NCBI RefSeq assembly: GCF_003352085.1
Contig: NZ_CP025804.1
Coordinates: 1,488,001 to 1,552,000, forward strand
Direction of reading: 5' to 3'
DNA from: Sulfitobacter sp. SK012
GTDB lineage: Bacteria; Pseudomonadota; Alphaproteobacteria; Rhodobacterales; Rhodobacteraceae
Length of the DNA stretch: 64,000 nt
The number at the start of each line of letters is the position of its first letter. Position 1 is the stretch's first letter. A program made the position numbers and the translations under genes. Below the pieces are notes generated by a model that saw only the letters and a program-made list of their open reading frames with translations, did not search any database and was not told where the DNA came from. Below are positions 26,863 to 36,700 of this stretch, piece after piece.

Positions 26863-27919
26863 ATCGATTTTTGCGCGCCTCTTTGGTAAGTTCTGGACGC
26901 GTCCGGATAGCGATTTTACGCCGCATCGCGGTCAGCAAACTCATGTCATTATCCTTGATGGCACGATGTCATCGCTGACGGCAGGGTACGAATCCAACGC
27001 GGGGCTTACGTATAAACTTCTGCGCGAGATGGGCGCGGCCTTGTCGATTTACTATGAACCAGGACCGCAATGGCACGATTGGCGTTCAGCCCTAGATGTG
27101 GCGGCGGGACGGGGTATCAACCGTCAAATCCGGCGGGCTTATGGGTATCTTGCATCGCGCTACCGTCCGGGCGACCAGATCATCCTGATGGGGTATTCGC
27201 GAGGGGCTTATGCCGTGCGCAGCCTTGCTGGCGTGATCGATATGGTCGGCCTTTTGCGCGCAGAAGATGCAACAGAACGCAATGTGCGCCAGACCTACCG
27301 CCATTACCGGGATGGACCTAGCAGCCCTGCAGCGCGCGCATTTGCCAGCGCGCATTGCTATCCCCAGGTCGAAATTGAAATGATTGGTGTTTGGGATACG
27401 GTCAAGTCGCTAGGGTTCAACGCGCCGATCTTGTGGCGTCTCAGCACGGCGGAGCACGCATTTCACACACACGCGCTTGGCGGAAGTGTTCGTAACGGTT
27501 TTCAGGCGTTGGCCATTGATGAAAACCGCGTGGTCTATTCGCCCGTTCTCTGGACATCGCCCGAAGGATTTGAAGGGTACATTGACCAAGTCTGGTTCCC
27601 CGGAAGCCACAGCGATGTGGGGGGGCACTTGAATGGGTTTAGCGAGGCGCGCGGCCTGTCGAATATCCCGTTGGTTTGGATGTTGAAACAGGCCAACGCT
27701 TGCGGCGTGCCACTGCCCGAAGAATGGCAAATGCGGTTTCCAATTGACGCAACCGCGCCGTCGGTTGGGCGCTGGCGCGGGTTTGCAAAACTATTCCTGT
27801 CGCGACGCAAACGCATTGTTGGCGCGGATCCGTCAGAGCGTATTGACGCCAGTGTGGATGTTCGCCGCGGCTCTGCTGATAATCCGACACCGCAGGTACA
27901 TGCATCTTCTGCAGAGTGA
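26840..27919 (+). CDS. DUF2235 alpha/beta-hydrolase-like protein
   Basis: This is a ~359-residue protein of the DUF2235 group. Family features are VIILDGTMSSLT near the start, the nucleophile elbow GYSRGAYAVRSLAG with Ser, WDTVKSLG, and a late GSHSDVGGH. DUF2235 proteins are predicted alpha/beta hydrolases, sometimes phospholipase effectors of type VI secretion; no T6SS genes accompany it here. I chose GTG 26840, which overlaps the end of the CoxL gene and has GGGAG upstream; an earlier frame start at 26729 would give a dubious N-terminus. There is no signal peptide. Confidence 0.82.
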   Translation: MARSRPNKSIFARLFGKFWTRPDSDFTPHRGQQTHVIILDGTMSSLTAGYESNAGLTYKLLREMGAALSIYYEPGPQWHDWRSALDVAAGRGINRQIRRAYGYLASRYRPGDQIILMGYSRGAYAVRSLAGVIDMVGLLRAEDATERNVRQTYRHYRDGPSSPAARAFASAHCYPQVEIEMIGVWDTVKSLGFNAPILWRLSTAEHAFHTHALGGSVRNGFQALAIDENRVVYSPVLWTSPEGFEGYIDQVWFPGSHSDVGGHLNGFSEARGLSNIPLVWMLKQANACGVPLPEEWQMRFPIDATAPSVGRWRGFAKLFLSRRKRIVGADPSERIDASVDVRRGSADNPTPQVHASSAE

Positions 27920-27975
27920 TGTTTACAATTGGTTTAGGCTGCCGATCAGGGTGAGTAGCTGGCCTGCAGTCAAAT

Positions 27976-28458
27976 CTAGCTGATTTTCATAATGATGCAG
28001 GTTGTCGATCCGGTGGCATAGAGTTTGCCGTCTTCAACGCCCCTGATTTCGCCATGCGCAATGCCGGTCGAACGACCCACATGATCAATCAGCCCTTCGC
28101 AGTCGACCTGCATACCTAACGGGATGGAACGTAGGATATTTATCTTATATTCCAACGTGGTATAGATTGACCCACGCGGCACCATTGTCATAACCGCACA
28201 GGCCATAGCAGAATCCAAAAGAGTGCCATACCAGCCGCCATGTACCGTCCCCATTGGGTTGGTGGCCTGAAATTCTGGCGCGCCGCGAAACACGATGCGG
28301 CCCTTCTCGACGCAGTGCAGACCATAACCCATTGTCTGAGAAATGGGGGGGGCGGGATTGGTTCCATCCAAAATGGCTTGCATGAATTCCAGCCCTGACA
28401 GCTTGATCGCGTCAGATTGGCTGGGCAGGTCATCGGGGGATTGCGCAAAACGCACCAT
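27976..28458 (-). CDS. PaaI-family hotdog-fold thioesterase
   Basis: The protein has 160 residues. The hotdog-fold core NPMGTVHGGWYGTLLDSAMACAV carries the family HGG motif and the Asp that acts as base in PaaI-type acyl-CoA thioesterases. The N-terminal 45 residues (MVRFAQSPDDLPSQSDAI onwards) are less conserved. It probably hydrolyses an acyl-CoA thioester; which one is not shown by sequence. Its start is 66 bp from the stop of metF, the upstream gene on the same strand; the two may be cotranscribed. Confidence 0.85.
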   Translation of the reverse strand: MVRFAQSPDDLPSQSDAIKLSGLEFMQAILDGTNPAPPISQTMGYGLHCVEKGRIVFRGAPEFQATNPMGTVHGGWYGTLLDSAMACAVMTMVPRGSIYTTLEYKINILRSIPLGMQVDCEGLIDHVGRSTGIAHGEIRGVEDGKLYATGSTTCIIMKIS

Positions 28459-28523
28459 GAGGTTTCTCCGGTAAGACGAGTTACCAAAGAAGCTAGGTGG
28501 TTTTATACACTTAAGGCAAGCGG

Positions 28524-29390
28524 TTAAGCGACGTTTGAGAGCTCACTACGCGGCGTAATTCCCATCGCGTGGCAGACCGTCTTGGTCAGTTCTGGACGGT
28601 TGAGGGTATAGAAATGCAGATCCTCAACACCTTCATCGAGCAGATCGCTGCAAAGCTCGGTGCACAGGGCGGTCGCCAGCAGGTCATGACGGCCATCACG
28701 CTCCGCCGCGCGGTAGGCTTCTTCGATCCACGCGGGGACAACAGCGCCGCATCGATCCGCGAATTTGCGGGCAGAGGCCCAGTTGGCGACAGGAAGGATG
28801 CCGGGAATGATCTTTTTTGTGATTCCAGCGGCGGCACAGGCATCGCGAAAGCGCAGGAACGTATCGGCTTCAAAGAAGAATTGTGTGATCGCTTCATCCG
28901 CGCCCGCATCAAATTTGCGCTTGAGGTATTGGATATTGGCGTGCTGGCTGACCGCATCTGGGTGGCTGTCAGGATAGGCCCCAACGCGCATGGTGAATTT
29001 ATCGGTCTCTGCCAGTGCTTCGATGAGGTCGACGCTGTTGGCAAACCCTTGGGGGTGCGGCTGAAAGCTTGTGTCGCCATCCGCCGGGTCGCCGCGCAGG
29101 GCGACGATATCTGTGATGCCGATTTTGGCGAAACGCTCAGCGGTCTCTAGCGTTTCTTTTTTGCTAGCCCCCACGCAGGTTAAGTGCGCTGCCACTGGCA
29201 AGCCGGACGTGCGGCGCAGCACATGGGCGGCATCATGGCTCAGATCGCGGGTGGTGCCACCCGCGCCGTAAGTGACTGAGAAAAACCGAGGGGTCAGCGG
29301 TGCCAGCGCCTGCGCGGTATCCCAAAGCTTGAACGCCGCGTCGACAGAACGGGGAGGGAAGACTTCGAAGGAGATGGCAGGCGTGTTCAT
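28524..29390 (-). CDS. metF: 5,10-Methylenetetrahydrofolate reductase
   Basis: This 288-residue TIM-barrel flavoprotein reduces 5,10-methylene-THF to 5-methyl-THF for methionine synthesis. Hallmarks are ISFEVFPPRS at the N-terminus (catalytic Glu in SFEVFPP), VTYGAGGTTRD, HLTCVGAS, LRGDPADGD, and QFFFEADTFLRF. Its length is typical for bacterial MetF. It is divergent from metR, and the 91-bp spacer carries a MetR-like box (29436-29448), fitting control by MetR with homocysteine as effector. Confidence 0.96.
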   Translation of the reverse strand: MNTPAISFEVFPPRSVDAAFKLWDTAQALAPLTPRFFSVTYGAGGTTRDLSHDAAHVLRRTSGLPVAAHLTCVGASKKETLETAERFAKIGITDIVALRGDPADGDTSFQPHPQGFANSVDLIEALAETDKFTMRVGAYPDSHPDAVSQHANIQYLKRKFDAGADEAITQFFFEADTFLRFRDACAAAGITKKIIPGILPVANWASARKFADRCGAVVPAWIEEAYRAAERDGRHDLLATALCTELCSDLLDEGVEDLHFYTLNRPELTKTVCHAMGITPRSELSNVA

Positions 29391-29435
29391 AGCGGTATCC
29401 TTGTTGTTTCGCCCCTTGTCGCACGTGTGCGGATG

Positions 29436-29448
29436 TGAGACAAATTCA
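29436..29448. promoter_or_regulatory. Putative MetR operator
   Basis: TGAG-ACAAA-TTCA matches the MetR consensus TGAA-N5-TTCA with one mismatch and lies between the divergent metF and metR genes. A second palindrome, ATGAGGATCGCCTCAT (29466-29481), touches the metR start codon and may be an additional site or a translational hairpin. Confidence 0.55.
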
Positions 29449-29481
29449 TAACTTTCATCTTCAACATGAGGATCGCCTCAT

Positions 29482-30387
29482 ATGCATATCGAATTTCGAC
29501 ATCTTCGCACCATCCAAGCCATTCACGAGGCCGGCGGGTTGGCCCGTGCCGCTGAGATGATGAACATCACGCAATCCGCGCTGAGCCATCAGGTAAAAGG
29601 GCTGGAGGATCAGGCGGGTGTTGAGTTGTTTGTGCGCCGCTCCAAGCCGCTGAAGCTATCACCGGCCGGCCAACGCTTGCTCAAGCTCGCGCATCAGGTG
29701 TTGCCGCAGGTCGCGGCCCTGCAGGATGAATTCTCCGGTCTGCGCGCAGGCAGTACAGGGCGCATGCATATCGCGATTGAATGCCACGCCTGTTTCGAAT
29801 GGCTGTTCCCAGTGCTTGAGCAATTTCGGCGCAGTTTCAATGAAGTTGACGTTGATATCCGCCCCGGCCTTGCTTTTGATGCATTGCCAGCGCTCTTGCG
29901 CGAGGAAGTGGATTTGGTGGTTTCCTCGGATCCCGAAGAAATCGCAGGCGTGGAGTTTGTGGAGTTGTTTGATTATCACGCGGTTTTTGTCGCGGCGAGT
30001 CAGCACCCTTTGGCCCAGAAACCGTTCATTGAGGCTGCAGATTTTCGCGGCGAGACACTGATCACCTATCCAGTTGAGCGCACCCGGCTCGATGTTTTCA
30101 GCCAGCTTTTGATCCCCGCTAAAGTCGAGCCTGCAGCGATCCGTCAGGTCGAGCTGACGGCAGTGATCTTGCTGTTGGTCGCGTCGAATCGCGGTGTGTC
30201 TGTCCTGCCTGACTGGGTGGTGCGCGAGGTGAAGTATTCATCAGATTACGTGACGCGGCCATTGACGAAAAAAGGCATCACCCGGCGTCTTTATGCTGCC
30301 GTGCGCAGCGACGACCGTAACAAACCCTTCATGGAGGAGTTGCTGAAGCTTGCGGGGCAAGAAGCGCGGAAACTGCAGGAAATCTAA
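29482..30387 (+). CDS. metR: LysR-type regulator MetR
   Basis: This 301-residue LysR-family activator has an N-terminal winged helix-turn-helix (IQAIHEAGGLARAAEMMNITQSALSHQVKGLEDQ) and a C-terminal effector-binding domain starting at MHIAIECHACFEWL, a match to MetR proteins, which sense homocysteine. It sits divergent to metF with a candidate operator between them. The ATG follows GGATCGCCTCAT. The downstream terminator at 30459-30495 separates it from the convergent reductase. Confidence 0.93.
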   Translation: MHIEFRHLRTIQAIHEAGGLARAAEMMNITQSALSHQVKGLEDQAGVELFVRRSKPLKLSPAGQRLLKLAHQVLPQVAALQDEFSGLRAGSTGRMHIAIECHACFEWLFPVLEQFRRSFNEVDVDIRPGLAFDALPALLREEVDLVVSSDPEEIAGVEFVELFDYHAVFVAASQHPLAQKPFIEAADFRGETLITYPVERTRLDVFSQLLIPAKVEPAAIRQVELTAVILLLVASNRGVSVLPDWVVREVKYSSDYVTRPLTKKGITRRLYAAVRSDDRNKPFMEELLKLAGQEARKLQEI

Positions 30388-30458
30388 GCAATGCTGCCTT
30401 TGCAAAGGGCGACAGAGCATCTGTTAAAGGACGCCGGCGTCGCTGCGTGGTCGGTATC

Positions 30459-30495
30459 AACATGGGCGGGAAATACACCGAAGCCCGCCCATGTT
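30459..30495. terminator. Intrinsic terminator after metR
   Basis: A perfect 12-bp inverted repeat, AACATGGGCGGG (30459-30470) and CCCGCCCATGTT (30484-30495), with a 13-base loop is followed on the plus strand by GGATGGTTTTTACC. It can end metR transcription and may also act for the convergent curA-like gene, whose stop is immediately beyond. Confidence 0.75.
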
Positions 30496-30504
30496 GGATG
30501 GTTT

Positions 30505-31545
30505 TTACCCGATTTTGACCAATGCCTTGCCAGTATTGCCGCCCGTCAGCAGATCGATGAACGCTTGTGGCGCGTTTTCCAAACCTTCGGTAATGTCCTC
30601 TTCATAGGCCAAGGTGCCGCCGACGACCTTCGGCGCAACTTCGCCCAAGAATTTGGGCAACTCAGACCAATGGTTTGAAATGATAAAGCCGTTTACGCTG
30701 AGCGATTTGACCAAGATCGTGCGCCACAGCTTCGGCCCAGTCAGCCCTGCGTCGCTGGCCGTTTCGCCAAGGCCACCTTCGTTGTACCATGCGATCATGC
30801 CGCAGATGGGGATGCGCCCGTGCAGGTTCATCAACGGTGTCACGGCCTCCAAAACCTTGCCGCCTACGTTCTCAAAATACACATCGATGCCATTTGGGCA
30901 GGCGTCTTTGAGCGCTGCGCGCAACTCGCTGGCAGTCTTGTGGGCCCGGTGGTCAAGGCAGGCGTCAAAGCCGAATTTATCCACAGCCAGCGCGCATTTC
31001 TCTGGCCCGCCTGCGATGCCAACAACACGAAGCCCCTTGGCCTTTGCGATCTGACCGACCATGGAACCGACGGGGCCGGTTGCAGCGGCCACAACCAAAG
31101 TCTCACCTTCGACGGGGCGGCCATATTTGGTCAACCCCAGCCAGCCAGTAAATCCCGGCATGCCCAACACGCCAAGCGCTGTCTGGATGGGTGCTACATT
31201 TGGGTCAATCTTCATCACTTGAGCGGCAGGTGCTACGCCGTGGGTTGCCCAGCCAAATGGACCCATGACAAAATCGCCGGGCTTAAACTTGGGATCGTTG
31301 GAGGTGGTGACTTCGCCGACCGAACCACCCTCCATCAAGCCGTCAACAGGGATCGGCGCAGCATAAGACTTTGCGTCATCCATGCGGCCACGCATATATG
31401 GATCAATAGACATGTAATGCACGCGCACCAACACATCGCCATCGCCTGGCGTCGGTACCTTCGTGTCCTCGAGCCGGAAGTTATCTAGCGTGGGCGCGCC
31501 ATCAGGGCGGCTGGCAAGGACAATACGCTGCATGGTGTCGGTCAT
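30505..31545 (-). CDS. NADP-dependent medium-chain oxidoreductase (CurA/prostaglandin reductase-like)
   Basis: A 346-residue zinc-independent medium-chain dehydrogenase/reductase. The N-terminus (IVLASRPDGAPTLDNFRLED) and VHYMSIDPYMRGRMDD match the CurA/leukotriene B4 12-hydroxydehydrogenase branch. The Rossmann domain carries TGPVGSMVGQIAKAKG and the NADPH-selective GIAGGPEKC. Enzymes of this branch reduce C=C bonds of enones such as curcumin. The physiological substrate is unknown. Confidence 0.88.
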   Translation of the reverse strand: MTDTMQRIVLASRPDGAPTLDNFRLEDTKVPTPGDGDVLVRVHYMSIDPYMRGRMDDAKSYAAPIPVDGLMEGGSVGEVTTSNDPKFKPGDFVMGPFGWATHGVAPAAQVMKIDPNVAPIQTALGVLGMPGFTGWLGLTKYGRPVEGETLVVAAATGPVGSMVGQIAKAKGLRVVGIAGGPEKCALAVDKFGFDACLDHRAHKTASELRAALKDACPNGIDVYFENVGGKVLEAVTPLMNLHGRIPICGMIAWYNEGGLGETASDAGLTGPKLWRTILVKSLSVNGFIISNHWSELPKFLGEVAPKVVGGTLAYEEDITEGLENAPQAFIDLLTGGNTGKALVKIG

Positions 31546-31712
31546 TTTAATAGCCTTTTATGTAACGAGAGACGTTGGGTTGGGCTTGATATAAGGCAGG
31601 CTACGCGCTGCTTAAAGGGCTGCATTGTGCCAGCCTGATTTGCGGCCCTTGGCAAGCGCGCGCAGAGCACCTATACGCAGCGCCTGATCCCTCAGTAAAA
31701 GGCGTGCGACAG

Positions 31713-32498
31713 ATGGTTGGTAGTGCAAACCTCAATATCATGATCAAGGCTGCGCGCCGGGCAGGCCGCGCGCTTGTCAAAGACTTCCGAGAAGTCGAGA
31801 ACCTTCAGGTCTCGATGAAGGGGGCCGGTGACTTCGTTAGCCGCGCAGACACCAACGCTGAGCAAATTATTAAAGAAGAGTTGCGCACTGCGCGCCCCAC
31901 TTATGGCTGGTTGGCCGAAGAAGGTGGCGCAGAAGAAGGCGATGACCCGACCCGCCGCTGGCTCGTTGATCCGTTGGACGGCACAACAAACTTTCTGCAC
32001 GGGCTGCCGCATTGGGCGGTTTCCATCGCCCTTGAGCACAAAGGTCAGGTCGTGGCCGGTGTTGTTTTTGATGCTGCCAAGGACGAGATGTTCTTTGCCG
32101 AAAAGGGCACAGGCGCTTGGATGAATGACATGCGTCTTCGGGTTTCCGGACGCTCGAAAATGATCGAATCTATTTATGCGACGGGCATCCCATTTGGGGG
32201 TCGTCCTGACTTGCCAGACACCTTGAAAGAGGTTGCGCGGATTGCCCCGGTTTGTGCCGGTGTGCGGCGCTGGGGTTCGGCTGCGCTGGATCTCGCCTAT
32301 GTGGCGGCTGGGCGGTACGACGGATACTGGGAGCGTCGTTTGAACGCATGGGATCTGGCAGCCGGTGTGATTTTGGTGCGCGAAGCGGGCGGGTTGGTCG
32401 AACCCTTGCGCCGCAATGGCAACATCCTTGAGGATGGCGAAATCATCTGTGCAAATGAGCCGCTGTTTTCAGGCTTTGCAAAGGTTATCCGCGGATAA
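31713..32498 (+). CDS. suhB: Inositol-1-monophosphatase family protein (SuhB-like)
   Basis: The protein has 261 residues. Metal-binding motifs of the IMPase superfamily are present: EEGG in WLAEEGGAEEGDD, WLVDPLDGTTNFLHGLPH, and the C-terminal WERRLNAWDLAAGVILVREAGG. It hydrolyses phosphomonoesters such as inositol phosphate, and E. coli SuhB also affects rRNA transcription. I chose ATG 31713 (MVGSANLNIMIKAARRAG) over an upstream GTG three codons earlier. It is monocistronic. Confidence 0.9.
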   Translation: MVGSANLNIMIKAARRAGRALVKDFREVENLQVSMKGAGDFVSRADTNAEQIIKEELRTARPTYGWLAEEGGAEEGDDPTRRWLVDPLDGTTNFLHGLPHWAVSIALEHKGQVVAGVVFDAAKDEMFFAEKGTGAWMNDMRLRVSGRSKMIESIYATGIPFGGRPDLPDTLKEVARIAPVCAGVRRWGSAALDLAYVAAGRYDGYWERRLNAWDLAAGVILVREAGGLVEPLRRNGNILEDGEIICANEPLFSGFAKVIRG

Positions 32499-32558
32499 TC
32501 CACCCCTGGGGCGCGTCATTCTAAATTTATCCTGAAGGACGCAACAACGGGCGATGTT

Positions 32559-32927
32559 TTAGCTGTCTGCTGGGTGCTTGATGCCATCTGCCCAAGGGAT
32601 CGGTTCGTGGTCCCACGGCTGTGCCCCCTCGATGCAGCCTAGGTTGATGCCGCATTGCGTGGGGTCAGACCGGCGCTGGTGATGGGTGTAGATGCCACAG
32701 GTTTTGCAGAAATAGTGTTTCGCGGTGTGGGTGTTCCAGCTGTAGAGGGTGAGATGATCCGCCCCATGCAGAACCTTGAGCTCGGTGGCGATTGCGGTGA
32801 CGTTTGCGGCTTGTCTGCGCGCACAGAAGGAACACGTGCAGCGACTGGGGTTGGCTAACCCTTCTGGCAAAGTCGCTTCGATGACAACAGCGCCGCAGTG
32901 GCAGGATGCTTTGACAGTTTCGGTCAT
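32559..32927 (-). CDS. GFA-family (glutathione-dependent formaldehyde-activating enzyme-like) zinc protein
   Basis: This is a 122-residue Zn-binding protein of the GFA/CENP-V family. Cysteine motifs are SCHCGAV, CTCSFC and CKTCG, the expected zinc sites. Family members bind glutathione and formaldehyde adducts or have unknown roles. The ATG overlaps the rhomboid stop by 4 bp, so it is translationally coupled and lies second in the operon. Upstream in-frame residues before MTETVKASC read through the rhomboid gene and are not part of the protein. Confidence 0.88.
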   Translation of the reverse strand: MTETVKASCHCGAVVIEATLPEGLANPSRCTCSFCARRQAANVTAIATELKVLHGADHLTLYSWNTHTAKHYFCKTCGIYTHHQRRSDPTQCGINLGCIEGAQPWDHEPIPWADGIKHPADS

Positions 32928-33667
32928 TTGCGCCGGACCTTTGGCATGCGGCTGTTGATCGCGGGATAGCGCGCTTCGGGGTGGGGCGGATGGCCTTGGG
33001 TCGCATCCCAGAACTGGGTGCCGCCTCGTTTGAGCCACAGAGGCAGCGCCAACACAATGCCAACGAAAAATCCGCCTGCATGGGCCCAGTAAGCCACGCC
33101 ACCTTCTTCCGCAGATGTGCCAAAGCCACCGACGAACTGCATCGCCAACCACAGCAAAAGCATGATCCACGCAGGGATTGGAAATATTCTGAAAAAGATC
33201 ACGAATATGATCAGGACATCAACTTTGGCCTTAGGAAATAACAGCAAGTAGGCCCCCATCACGCCAGCGATCGCACCAGATGCGCCGACCGTTGGCACCA
33301 TCGATCCAGCATCTGACAACACGTGTGCAGCCCCAGAAAGGGCACCACATGCAACGTAGAAGATCAGGAAGGGGACATGGCCCATTTCATCTTCTATGTT
33401 GTCCCCGAAGATCCACAAAAACAGCATGTTACCTGCTAAATGCAGCCAGCCACCGTGCAAGAACATTGATGTGAATAGGCCCATATACCCGTCGCCTTTG
33501 GCGACACGGGCGGGCAGCAGGGCCCAATCGTAGTAGAACTGATTGATGGCCTGCGTGTTCGACATCAGCGTGAAATAGCTGAGAAACACTAGGATATTTA
33601 TCGCCAGCAATGCGTAGGTGACGTAGGGCGTGCGGCCGGACGGGTTATGATCGCGAATTGGAAACAT
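32924..33667 (-). CDS. Rhomboid-family intramembrane serine protease
   Basis: The 247-residue membrane protein has six predicted transmembrane helices. The catalytic Ser is in VGASGAIAG, the catalytic His in YWAHAGGF, and the loop 1 motif is in LHGGWLHLAGNMLFLWIFGDN. Rhomboids cleave transmembrane segments of other proteins within the membrane. It is the first gene of an operon with the GFA-family protein. There is no signal peptide, as expected. Confidence 0.93.
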   Translation of the reverse strand: MFPIRDHNPSGRTPYVTYALLAINILVFLSYFTLMSNTQAINQFYYDWALLPARVAKGDGYMGLFTSMFLHGGWLHLAGNMLFLWIFGDNIEDEMGHVPFLIFYVACGALSGAAHVLSDAGSMVPTVGASGAIAGVMGAYLLLFPKAKVDVLIIFVIFFRIFPIPAWIMLLLWLAMQFVGGFGTSAEEGGVAYWAHAGGFFVGIVLALPLWLKRGGTQFWDATQGHPPHPEARYPAINSRMPKVRRK

Positions 33668-33741
33668 AGGGGCGAGGGTTGTGCGAGAAGCGCCTTGGGG
33701 TCAAGGGCGCTTTGATCGCTAAGACATCATCTTCGCAGGAG

Positions 33742-33767
33742 GGACGCTCCCATTTAAGGAAGCGTCC
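33742..33767 (-). terminator. Candidate terminator hairpin after putA
   Basis: Inverted repeat GGACGCT (33742-33748) and AGCGTCC (33761-33767), extended by imperfect pairs, lies just beyond the putA stop on the minus strand. There is no strong T-run after it, which weakens the case. Confidence 0.4.
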
Positions 33768-33776
33768 AAGGTTAGT

Positions 33777-36700
33777 TTAGCCCGCAGCGCCCAGCAGAGC
33801 GGCGTTGCCGCCCGACGCTGTTGTGTCGACACAAACATGGCGTTCGGCACGGACGCGGCCATCATCAGGCAGGCCGCACATTAGGGGTATGATAAGGCCT
33901 TTGCGCTTGGACAGGGCTTGTTCCACCGCGCGGGCCGTTGTGCTGTCGCCCCACCAAAAGACACCGCCATAGGCAGGGCCATCTGTCAGGGCACTGGGGT
34001 CAATTTGCCCCGTGGCAACAACGGCGGTGCCTCCTAGCGCTTGGACGCTGCGCTGTTGGGCGGCCGCGGCCTCGTTCCCGGGACCCATGCACAGCAAGGC
34101 GGGGCGCTGCATGAGCGATAAGCGGTTGCTTTCGCCGGTGGGGCCCGGCAGCGACAGGGTGCTGATTGCAGTTGTCACATGAGCGGGCAGGGCGGGCAGC
34201 TTAGTTTGTGCCTTGCCCCAAATTGCGTCCGTTTTCTGAACGTCAGGGGCGGAAAAGCGGGGCAAGTAGTTCGGCCCGCCCGCCTTCGGTCCGGTGCCTG
34301 ACAGGCCTTCACCGCCGAATGGTTGGCTGCCGACAATGGCACCGATTTGATTGCGATTGATATAGACGTTGCCTGCTTCGATCCGTTCGGACACGTGTTG
34401 CACGCGGTCATCAATCCGAGTGTGCAAGCCGAACGTCAGCCCATACCCTGTGGCATTAATGGCATCGATCACCTTGTCGAGGTCTTGCGATTTGAATGTT
34501 GCGATATGCAGGACTGGACCAAAGATTTCACGCTCCAACTCTCCAATACCTTTTACCTTGATCATTGTCGGCGCGATGTAGGTGCCGCCTTTTGGCACAG
34601 GCATTTCGGCCATCAATCGCCCCTCAGAACGGGCGATTTCGATATGATCTGCGATGGCCTTGCGGGCCAACTCGTCAATGACCGGACCGACATCCGTGCT
34701 TAGGTTCCAAGGATCACCGACGTTCAAGCTGTGCATGGCACCTGTCAGCATCTTGATCAGGTCGTCGGCAATGTCTTCTTGAACATAAAGACAGCGTAGC
34801 GCAGAGCAACGCTGGCCGGCAGATTGGAAAGCGCTCTCCACGATGGCCTGAACGGCTTGTTCGGGCAGGGCGGTGCTGTCGACGATCATCGCATTTAACC
34901 CACCAGTTTCCGCAATTAGTGGTGTGCCGGGCGCGCAATGTTCGGCCATGGCAGAGCGGATCCGCATGGCTGTACCCGTGGAGCCAGTGAAGGCCACGCC
35001 GCCGATGCGCGGATCAGACGTAACCATGGCACCCACATCGCCGCCGCCGGGCAGCAGCTGTAGGGCGGTTTTGGGCACGCCAGCTTCGTACAAGGCACTG
35101 ACCGCAAAATGGGCCGTCAAAGGCGTTTGCTCGGCCGGTTTTGCCAACACCGAGTTACCAGCAGCAAGTGCCGCGCTGACTTGGCCTAAGAATATCGCAA
35201 AGGGGAAGTTCCACGGCGAAATGCAGGTCCAAATGCCGGCAGCAGGTGCATTGGTCGCCTGTGCTGCGTAATAGCGAATAAAATCAACGCCTTCACGCAG
35301 TTCAGACACGGTGTCGGGTTGAGTTTTTCCAGCCTCAAGTGCCAACAACGCAAAGATCTCGCCAAAGCTGTCTTCCAAGATGTCGGCAGCGCGCAACAAG
35401 ACTTTGCGGCGGGTGGCAAGGGTCGCGCCCCACGGTTTGGCGGCATCAAGGGCAGTGGCCACGTCCTTGGCGGTTGCATTTTGCACGGTGCCGGGGCTGT
35501 GGTCGGGGTTTGTGGGGTTTTCCACAGGGATGGGCGCGCTGGCCTCAAGCTTTCCTGCGATAAGCGGGGCGGCCCGCCATTTATGGGTGCGGAGGGGATT
35601 GCGGGCCTTTTCGATCATTTCAAGTGTAGGTGTGTGGGCCAGATCAAAGCCGCGCGCATTGGCGCGCAGGGGGAGGAAAATCTGCGGTCCTTTGGGGATG
35701 ATGTGTACAGCCTCGGCAAGCTTGTCGAACGGGTCAGCCGCGACAATTTCTGGCGGCACGTCTTCATCGACGATCTGGTTGACGAAGCTAGAATTCGCGC
35801 CGTTTTCCAGCAAACGGCGGACAAGATAGGCCAACAAATCGCGGTGCGCACCAACCGGGGCGTAGATGCGGCAACGGGTCTTGTGTTGCGCCATGACGAG
35901 GCCGTGGAGCGTTTCGCCCATGCCATGCAAGCGCTGGAATTCAAACGCTTCTTTGTCCTCGCCCATGTGTAGGATCGCGGCGACAGTATGGGCGTTATGG
36001 GTCGCAAATTGCGGATAGATGCGATCGGTCATCCGAAGCAATTTACGCGCGTTGGAGATGTAGGAGACATCCGTTGCGGCCTTGCGGCTAAAGACGGGGA
36101 ACCCGTCGATGCCTTCGACCTGCGCGCGTTTGATTTCGGTGTCCCAATAGGCCCCTTTGACCAGACGAACCATAATGCGGCGATCATGGCGGGTGGCCAT
36201 ATCAAAAAGCGCATCGATAACCGTACCGGCACGAGGGCCGTAAGCTTGGACGACGATGCCAAAGCCGTCCCACCCGGCAAGAGCCGGTTCCGCCATAACG
36301 CGGTCAATCACGTCCAGAGACAGCGCCAGTCGGTCGGCTTCTTCGGCGTCAACATTCAGGCCCATTCCCGCGGATTTCGCCAACAAAGCCAAGGCACGCA
36401 GGCGCGGAACAAGATCCAGCATCACCGCGTCTTCTTGTGCGATTTCATAGCGCGGGTGCAGGGCGCTCAACTTGACCGAAATGCCGGGGTTTTTGCGGAT
36501 ATCATCGTCATTACACGCGGTCGCGATGGCCGAAATGGCGCGTGAATAGCTTAGGTGATAACGCTTTGCATCGGCGTCGGTCCGGGCTGCTTCGCCCAAC
36601 ATATCATAGCTATATGTATAGCCTTTGTCTTCCATTGCGCTGGCGCGCTTCATGGCGGCTGTGATGTCTTCGCCCAGCACAAATTGGCGGCCCATTTCTT

